Assembly: GCF_900115685.1 (NCBI RefSeq)
Contig: NZ_FOXJ01000004.1
Span: forward strand, 65,256-129,255
Source of the DNA: Variovorax sp. 770b2
GTDB taxonomy: Bacteria > Pseudomonadota > Gammaproteobacteria > Burkholderiales > Burkholderiaceae_C
Direction: 5' to 3'
Length of the DNA: 64,000 nucleotides
The stretch's first letter is position 1; every line of letters begins with the position of its first letter. A program made the position numbers and the translations under genes. Below, one piece after another: positions 58,967-64,000 of the stretch. The notes below the pieces were generated by a model. It did not search any database. It was not told the origin of the DNA and worked only from the letters and a program-made list of their open reading frames with translations.

Positions 58967-59428
58967 TCAGCTGAATCCGTTTTGCCGCCAGGCTTCGAAC
59001 ACCGTCACTGCCACGGCGTTCGAGAGGTTCAGGCTGCGCTGCCCCTCGCGCATCGGCAGCCGCAGGCGCTGCGGCTCGGCGAAGCCGTCGCGCACCGCGG
59101 GCGGCAGGCCGCTGGTCTCGGAGCCGAACACCAGCCAGTCGCCCGGCTGGAAGCGCACGTCGTGCACGGCGCGCGTGCCGCGGGTGGTGAGGGCGAACAT
59201 GCGGTCGGCGGCGGGGCTTTCCGCATCGATCAACGCTTGCCAGCCGGCATGGCGCTTCACCTCGGCGTACTCGTGATAGTCGAGCCCGGCGCGGCGCAAG
59301 AGGCGGTCGTCCATCGAAAAGCCGAGCGGCTCGACCAGGTGCAGCGTGCAGCCGGTGTTGGCCGCGAGCCGGATCACGTTGCCGGTGTTCGGCGGAATTT
59401 CGGGGTGGACCAGGACGATATGGAACAT
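58967..59428 (-). CDS. trmL: tRNA (cytidine/uridine(34)-2'-O)-methyltransferase TrmL
   Basis: A 153-residue SPOUT methyltransferase. TrmL methylates the ribose of the wobble base in tRNA-Leu. It begins FHIVLVHPEIPPNTGNVIRL and ends with the knot motifs VFGSETSGLP and LPMREGQRSLNLSNAVAV, matching TrmL/YibK. Length equals the family's usual 150-160. Next gene upstream on the same strand is comF-like, 31 bp away. Confidence 0.94.
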   Translation of the reverse strand: MFHIVLVHPEIPPNTGNVIRLAANTGCTLHLVEPLGFSMDDRLLRRAGLDYHEYAEVKRHAGWQALIDAESPAADRMFALTTRGTRAVHDVRFQPGDWLVFGSETSGLPPAVRDGFAEPQRLRLPMREGQRSLNLSNAVAVTVFEAWRQNGFS

Positions 59429-59459
59429 CCGCCGATTGTCGGCGGGCCGGGTGGACCGG

Positions 59460-60185
59460 TCAGCGGGGCGGATCGGTGCGGGCCAGCACGACCGCGGTGA
59501 TGTGCGCGCTGCCGGCCAGCCGGAGCGTTTCGGCGGCGGCGAACAGCGAGGCGCCGCTGGTCATCACGTCGTCGACCAGCACGATGCGTTTTCCCCGCAC
59601 CTTGTCCGCGCGCAATGGCTCCACGGCGAAGGCGCCGCGCAGGTTGCGCAGGCGCTCGGCGCGCGCGAGGCCGCTCTGCGCCGGGGTCTCGCGGGTGCGC
59701 AGCAGCAGCGTCGCGTCGGTCTTGGCCGGCGCCATGCGGCGCGCGAGTTCGAGCGACTGGTTGAAGCCGCGCTCGCGCAGCCGGCCGGGCGCGAGCGGCA
59801 TCGGCAGCACGATGTCGGACTGCTCCAGCGCCGGCTCCACCCAGGGCGCGCTGCGCAGCAGGGTCGCGAACGGACCTGCCCAACCGGCATCCCCGCGGAA
59901 CTTGAACCGGGCGATGGCATCGGGCCAGGGCCAGGCGTAGGTGCAGGCCGCCAGGCAGGCGTCCAGCGGCGGCGGGTGCAGCACGCAGTCGCCGCACCGA
60001 GCGGCGCCTTCAGGCACCGGCAGGGCGCAGCCACCGCAACGCGGAGCCGGCGGCGCGAAGCGCGCGATACAGGCATCGCACACCGGCTGCGAAGGCCAGG
60101 CGCGGCAGACCTCGCACTGGCTGGGCAGCCGCGCGAGTCCCGCAAAGAGTGAGGTGAAAGGCCTCAGGGCCCGGTGGCTGAACAT
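59460..60185 (-). CDS. ComF family phosphoribosyltransferase-like protein
   Basis: A 241-residue ComF/GntX-type protein. The N-terminus contains several CxxC pairs (CEVC, CDAC, CGGC, CGDC) forming zinc-binding fingers. The C-terminal phosphoribosyltransferase domain ends with VLVDDVMTSGAS, the PRPP-binding motif. ComF proteins assist DNA uptake in transformable species; in others the role is undefined. The start at 60185 is chosen because the upstream frame lacks the family N-terminus. Confidence 0.9.
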   Translation of the reverse strand: MFSHRALRPFTSLFAGLARLPSQCEVCRAWPSQPVCDACIARFAPPAPRCGGCALPVPEGAARCGDCVLHPPPLDACLAACTYAWPWPDAIARFKFRGDAGWAGPFATLLRSAPWVEPALEQSDIVLPMPLAPGRLRERGFNQSLELARRMAPAKTDATLLLRTRETPAQSGLARAERLRNLRGAFAVEPLRADKVRGKRIVLVDDVMTSGASLFAAAETLRLAGSAHITAVVLARTDPPR

Positions 60186-60208
60186 GGTCTCAATATACTC
60201 ACGGCCCC

Positions 60209-61123
60209 ATGGCCACCGACCCCGCAAGAAGACCGCCGACCATCGACCCCACGGCGGCCGCGCGCTGGCGCCGGCTTGCGCCTGCCGAGGGCTCGCCATG
60301 GCTGCATGAAGAAATCGGCCGGCGCATGGAAGACCGGCTGCAATGGATCAAGGCGCAGCCCCGCACCTGGGCCGACTGGGCGCCGCTGCGTGGCGGTCTG
60401 GAGGCGCACGAATTGGTGGCGCGCCGTTATCGCGATGCCGCCTCTCATGTGATCGAGCCCGAACCGGCCCTGGCCGGCAAGACCGGCGAGGCGCTGGCCG
60501 CGCCCTGGTGGAGCGCACGCCGCTGGCAGGGCGGCAAGGCCCGCTTCGACGCGCCGCCCGAGGACGGCGTGGACCTGCTCTGGGCCAACATGTCGCTGCA
60601 CATGGCCGCCGACCCCGAGGCGCTGATCTCCCAATGGCACCGGCTCGTCGCGACCGACGGCTTCCTGATGTTCTCGTGCCTGGGCCCGGACACCGTGCGC
60701 GAACTGCGCGCGCTGCATGCACGCCTGGGCTGGCCCGCGGCCGGCCACGAATACACCGACATGCACGACTGGGGCGACATGCTGGTGCACGCCGGTTTCG
60801 CCGAGCCCGTGATGGACATGGAGCGCATCGTGCTCACCTGGGCCACGCCCGAGGCCGCGCTGGCCGAGCTGCGCACGCTCGGGCGCAACCTGCACCCGGG
60901 GCGTTTCCCGGCGCTGCGCGGCAAGGCCTGGCACAAGGCGCTGAAGAGCGCGTTGCCCGAACTGGCGCCGGCCGAGGGTGGCAATGGCCACATCGCGCTG
61001 ACCTTCGAGGTCATCTACGGCCATGCCTTCAAGCCGGCGCCGCGCGTGTCGCTCGCGGCCGAAAGCGCGGTGTCGCTGCGCGAGATGCGCTCGATGCTGC
61101 AACGAGGTCGGCCGGGTGCCTGA
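60209..61123 (+). CDS. BioC-like SAM-dependent methyltransferase
   Basis: A 304-residue class I methyltransferase-like protein. The central part VDLLWANMSLHMAADPEALI and GFLMFSCLGPDTVRELRAL resembles BioC, which methylates malonyl-ACP in biotin synthesis. The canonical SAM motif GxGxG near the N-terminus is not visible, because the first 100 residues diverge, so activity is uncertain. It lies just upstream of the cytochrome oxidase genes; divergent from comF by 23 bp. Confidence 0.75.
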   Translation: MATDPARRPPTIDPTAAARWRRLAPAEGSPWLHEEIGRRMEDRLQWIKAQPRTWADWAPLRGGLEAHELVARRYRDAASHVIEPEPALAGKTGEALAAPWWSARRWQGGKARFDAPPEDGVDLLWANMSLHMAADPEALISQWHRLVATDGFLMFSCLGPDTVRELRALHARLGWPAAGHEYTDMHDWGDMLVHAGFAEPVMDMERIVLTWATPEAALAELRTLGRNLHPGRFPALRGKAWHKALKSALPELAPAEGGNGHIALTFEVIYGHAFKPAPRVSLAAESAVSLREMRSMLQRGRPGA

Positions 61124-61311
61124 TTGCCTAGTAGTAGTGACCCGTAGGCGTCCCACAGGGCCTGCGAGCGCCGGTATCTACCCGCTACAATCCGCCGTTG
61201 CGTGAAACTCGCGGGTATTGTCCCGCGATCGAGGGCCTGTTGGATCCCGTTTGTACGAGGGCGTACGAGGGGTTTGGCTACCATCGACGCACCGATTTGC
61301 TGAACTCGCCC

Positions 61312-61788
61312 GTGTCGAATTCCGTGTTTCGTTTTGCCACCGTTTCAGGCCAGAGCATTCACTGGTTCCTGAAGCGGAACTGCTCGGTGACCCCGAGCCA
61401 GCTGGGCTGGCTCTACGCGTCGCTGTGCGTGGTATCGCTCGGTATCGGTACGGTGTTCTGGCTGCACGGTGCGCCGCTGGTGCTGCCATTCGCCTGGCTC
61501 GAGCTGGCCGCGGTGGGTTTCGCATTCATGCTGTACGCGCGGCATGCGACCGATGGAGAACGGATCGCGTTGCAGGGCGGACGGCTGGTCGTGGAGCTCG
61601 AGGACGGTGGGCGCTACGAACGCACGGAATTTCTTCCGCACCAGGTGCGGATCGAACCGCAGACCAGCGATCGCTCGCTGATCGAGGTCTCGGGGCAGGG
61701 TCGATCAGTCAGGGTGGGGCGCTATGTACGCCCGGAGTTGCGTGCGGCACTGGCGCGCGAGATTCGCATGGCGTTGCGTGGCGCTTGA
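61312..61788 (+). CDS. DUF2244 family membrane protein
   Basis: A protein of about 158 residues with two transmembrane helices (about 30-50 and 55-75 of the short form) followed by a soluble domain, the DUF2244 pattern. The start is uncertain: GTG at 61312 (VSNSVFRF) is used here, while a TTG at 61198 gives a longer product with an implausible N-terminus. DUF2244 genes often precede cytochrome c oxidase genes in Burkholderiales, as here (ctaC starts 52 bp later), which hints at a role in oxidase assembly. Confidence 0.75.
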   Translation: MSNSVFRFATVSGQSIHWFLKRNCSVTPSQLGWLYASLCVVSLGIGTVFWLHGAPLVLPFAWLELAAVGFAFMLYARHATDGERIALQGGRLVVELEDGGRYERTEFLPHQVRIEPQTSDRSLIEVSGQGRSVRVGRYVRPELRAALAREIRMALRGA

Positions 61789-61840
61789 AGCGGCTTGCGC
61801 AGCGTTGCACGGTTGGGTTTGTCGAAAAAATTGAAGAAAC

Positions 61841-63028
61841 GTGAACACGATGAAGAGCATTTGGCGCAATAAGTACAGGCCGGCGAATCTGTTGCTGGCG
61901 GCCGGCGCGGCTTTCAGCAGCGCGGCGCACGCAGTCAACGATCTGCCCGGCGGCCCCTCGGTTCGCCAGTTGAATCTTCCGGTCGGTGTGACCAAGATCG
62001 CGCAGGAGCAGCATCTGCTCCACACGATCATGATGATTCTGTGCACGGTCATCTTTATCGCGGTGTTCGCGGTCATGTTCTATTCGATCTGGAAGCACCG
62101 CAAGTCGGTGGGCCACAAGGCGGCCAACTTCCATGAATCGGTGGTGGTCGAGGTCATCTGGACCATCGTGCCCTTCCTCATCGTGATCGTGATGGCGCTG
62201 CCCGCCACCAAGGTGCTGGTGGCCCAGAAGGACACCACCAACGCCGACCTCACGATCAAGACCACGGGCTACCAGTGGAAGTGGGGCTACGACTACCTGA
62301 ACGGCGAAGGCGAGGGCGTGGCCTTCATCTCCACGCTGGACAGCTCGCAGCGCGCGATGTCCGACGCAGGCGCCAAGGGCGCGATGCCCGACGACTACCT
62401 GTTCAAGGTCGACAACCCGATGGTGGTGCCGGTCAACAAGAAGGTCCGCATCATCACCACCGCCAACGACGTGATCCACGCGTTCGCAGTGCCGCAGCTG
62501 GGCTTGAAGCAGGACGCGATTCCCGGCTTCGTGCGCGACACCTGGTTCCGCGCCGAGACCGTGGGCGACTACTACGGCCAGTGCCAGGAACTGTGCGGCA
62601 AGGAACACGCCTACATGCCGATCCACGTGAAGGTGGTCTCGGCCGGCGACTACACGACGTGGGTTGCCGCCAAGCGCAAGGAAGCCGCCGCCAAGCTGGA
62701 CGACCCGACCAAGGTCTGGACGCTGCCCGACATGTTGGTGCGCGGCGAGAAGGTCTATGCCGCCAACTGCGCGGCCTGCCACCAGGCCAACGGCAAGGGC
62801 GCGGGCCCGATCAAGGCGCTCGACGGCGACCCGAAGGTGCTGGACGCCGACCACTCGGTGCAACTGCACGTGCTGCTCAACGGCCAGAACAACGGCGCGA
62901 TGCCTTCCTGGAAGCAACTGAGCGACACCGATCTCGCGGCAGTGGCCACGTACACCAAGAACAGCTGGTCGAACAAGACGGGCCAGCTGGTGCAGCCGGC
63001 CGAAGTGCTGGCCCTGCGCGGCAAGTGA
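61841..63028 (+). CDS. ctaC: cytochrome c oxidase subunit II with fused haem c (caa3-type)
   Basis: A 395-residue oxidase subunit. After a signal region (LLLAAGAAFSSAAHA) come two transmembrane helices (about 62-82 and 102-120), then the cupredoxin domain with CuA ligands His213, Cys248, Cys252, His256 and Met259 (motif CQELCGKEHAYM). A C-terminal cytochrome c domain follows with CAACH (310-314), so the enzyme is caa3-type and carries its own electron donor. Start GTG at 61841 or ATG at 61850; the choice is uncertain. ctaD follows 49 bp later. Confidence 0.94.
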   Translation: MNTMKSIWRNKYRPANLLLAAGAAFSSAAHAVNDLPGGPSVRQLNLPVGVTKIAQEQHLLHTIMMILCTVIFIAVFAVMFYSIWKHRKSVGHKAANFHESVVVEVIWTIVPFLIVIVMALPATKVLVAQKDTTNADLTIKTTGYQWKWGYDYLNGEGEGVAFISTLDSSQRAMSDAGAKGAMPDDYLFKVDNPMVVPVNKKVRIITTANDVIHAFAVPQLGLKQDAIPGFVRDTWFRAETVGDYYGQCQELCGKEHAYMPIHVKVVSAGDYTTWVAAKRKEAAAKLDDPTKVWTLPDMLVRGEKVYAANCAACHQANGKGAGPIKALDGDPKVLDADHSVQLHVLLNGQNNGAMPSWKQLSDTDLAAVATYTKNSWSNKTGQLVQPAEVLALRGK

Positions 63029-63077
63029 TACGGCAGCAGCAGCGCCCCGCGAAGAAGAAATTGCAAGGAACAACGAA

Positions 63078-64000
63078 ATGAGTGCAGTCCTCGACCCCCA
63101 CGGTCACGCCCACGGCGACCACGCACACGACGGCCACGACGAGCATCATGCGGCACCGACCGGCTGGCGCCGCTGGGTCTTCGCGACCAACCACAAGGAC
63201 ATCGGCACGCTCTACCTGCTGTTCAGCTTCACGATGCTGATGGTGGGCGGCATCCTGGCTCTCCTGATCCGCGCCGAGCTGTTCCAGCCGGGCCTGCAAC
63301 TGGTGAACCCCGAGCTCTTCAACCAGTTCACCACCATGCACGGCCTGATCATGGTGTTCGGCGCCATCATGCCGGCCTTCGTGGGCTTTGCGAACTGGAT
63401 GATCCCGCTGCAGGTGGGTGCCTCCGACATGGCGTTCGCGCGCATGAACAACTTCAGCTTCTGGCTGCTGATTCCCGCGGCGCTGATGCTGGTGGGTTCG
63501 TTCTTCATGCCCGGCGGCGCGCCGGCTGCAGGCTGGACGCTCTACGCGCCGCTCACGCTGCAGATGGGCCCCTCGATGGACGCCGGCATCTTCGCGATGC
63601 ACATCATGGGCGCCTCCTCGATCATGGGCTCGATCAACATCATCGTGACCATCCTGAACATGCGCGCCCCCGGCATGACGCTGATGAAGATGCCGATGTT
63701 CTGCTGGACCTGGCTCATCACCGCCTACCTGCTGATCGCCGTGATGCCCGTGCTCGCAGGCGCCATCACGATGACGCTGACCGACCGCCACTTCGGCACC
63801 AGCTTCTTCAACCCCGCCGGCGGCGGCGACCCGGTGATGTACCAGCACATCTTCTGGTTCTTCGGCCACCCCGAGGTCTACATCATGATCTTGCCGGCCT
63901 TCGGCATCATCAGCCAGGTGGTGCCGGCCTTCGCCCGCAAGAAGCTCTTCGGCTACGCCTCGATGGTGTACGCCACCTCGTCGATCGCCATCCTGTCGTT
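63078..64000 (+). CDS. ctaD: cytochrome c oxidase subunit I, 3' end beyond the window
   Basis: The first 307 codons of the haem-copper oxidase catalytic subunit; the gene runs off the edge. Subunit I reduces O2 to water and pumps protons. Visible ligands: His88 in TTMHGLIM (haem a) and FGHPEVY with His264 (CuB) and Tyr268 (the cross-linked Tyr). The D-channel entry is not examined. AAGGAA precedes the ATG at 63078. The first 24 residues are unusually His/Asp-rich (HGHAHGDHAHDGHDEHH), possibly a metal-binding extension. Confidence 0.95.
   Translation, partial: MSAVLDPHGHAHGDHAHDGHDEHHAAPTGWRRWVFATNHKDIGTLYLLFSFTMLMVGGILALLIRAELFQPGLQLVNPELFNQFTTMHGLIMVFGAIMPAFVGFANWMIPLQVGASDMAFARMNNFSFWLLIPAALMLVGSFFMPGGAPAAGWTLYAPLTLQMGPSMDAGIFAMHIMGASSIMGSINIIVTILNMRAPGMTLMKMPMFCWTWLITAYLLIAVMPVLAGAITMTLTDRHFGTSFFNPAGGGDPVMYQHIFWFFGHPEVYIMILPAFGIISQVVPAFARKKLFGYASMVYATSSIAILS

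Overview
The window is about 64 kb of very GC-rich DNA with closely packed genes. I infer a betaproteobacterium of the Comamonadaceae, most likely Variovorax or a near relative. The reasons are several tripartite-tricarboxylate (Bug-type) substrate receptors without linked permeases, small exported SRAEV-repeat proteins, a caa3-type cytochrome oxidase preceded by comF and a DUF2244 gene, and many aromatic-acid catabolic genes. No rRNA, standard tRNA, insertion sequence or CRISPR array was seen.

Layout. 1-5 kb: two lipoproteins and an NAD(P)-dependent oxidoreductase pair under a divergent TetR regulator with a clear palindromic operator. 5-14.5 kb: a large TPR protein broken near its 3' end by a 17-bp tandem duplication, DinB-like and DUF2185 proteins, an RlmN-like radical SAM enzyme, DNA polymerase II and small proteins. 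14.8-25.5 kb: an RNA-repair locus. On the minus strand rtcR (CARF + sigma-54 activator) leads into a phosphatase-like protein, a DEDDh exonuclease, a hydrolase lipoprotein and an ornithine-cyclodeaminase-like gene. On the plus strand a near-perfect sigma-54 promoter drives rsr (Ro60-like), four tandem Y RNA-like genes, a protein of unknown function, rtcB, a nucleotidyltransferase and rtcA. At least two of the Y RNAs carry circularly permuted tRNA mimics with different break points.

25.5-32.2 kb: a MarR-controlled operon (Bug receptor, gamma-resorcylate decarboxylase-like enzyme, flavin hydroxylase, AAHS transporter, DoxX protein) followed by maleylacetate reductase. A hydroxyquinol 1,2-dioxygenase-like gene at 40.6 kb would complete a route from gamma-resorcylate through resorcinol and hydroxyquinol to 3-oxoadipate. 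32.7-36.9 kb: a membrane protein fusing a [2Fe-2S] ferredoxin domain to a class III nucleotide cyclase, divergent from a Crp-type regulator, then DoxX and LysR genes. 37.1-40.3 kb: a very repetitive Gly/Leu/Asp protein with an Asp-Ala tract. 41.5-46.7 kb: a TauE/SafE permease and a TetR-linked run of VOC, SRPBCC, MFS and DUF1428 genes.

46.8-54.5 kb: a CoA-dependent, beta-oxidation-like hydroxycinnamate (ferulate/p-coumarate) cluster with its MarR regulator and a divergent amidohydrolase. 54.5-64 kb: a KefC/KefF-type pair, an orphan ParA, a MaoC hydratase, trmL, comF, a BioC-like methyltransferase and the start of the cytochrome c oxidase operon (ctaC, ctaD), which runs off the end. Copies of a dispersed repeat of about 100 bp sit in at least four intergenic gaps.
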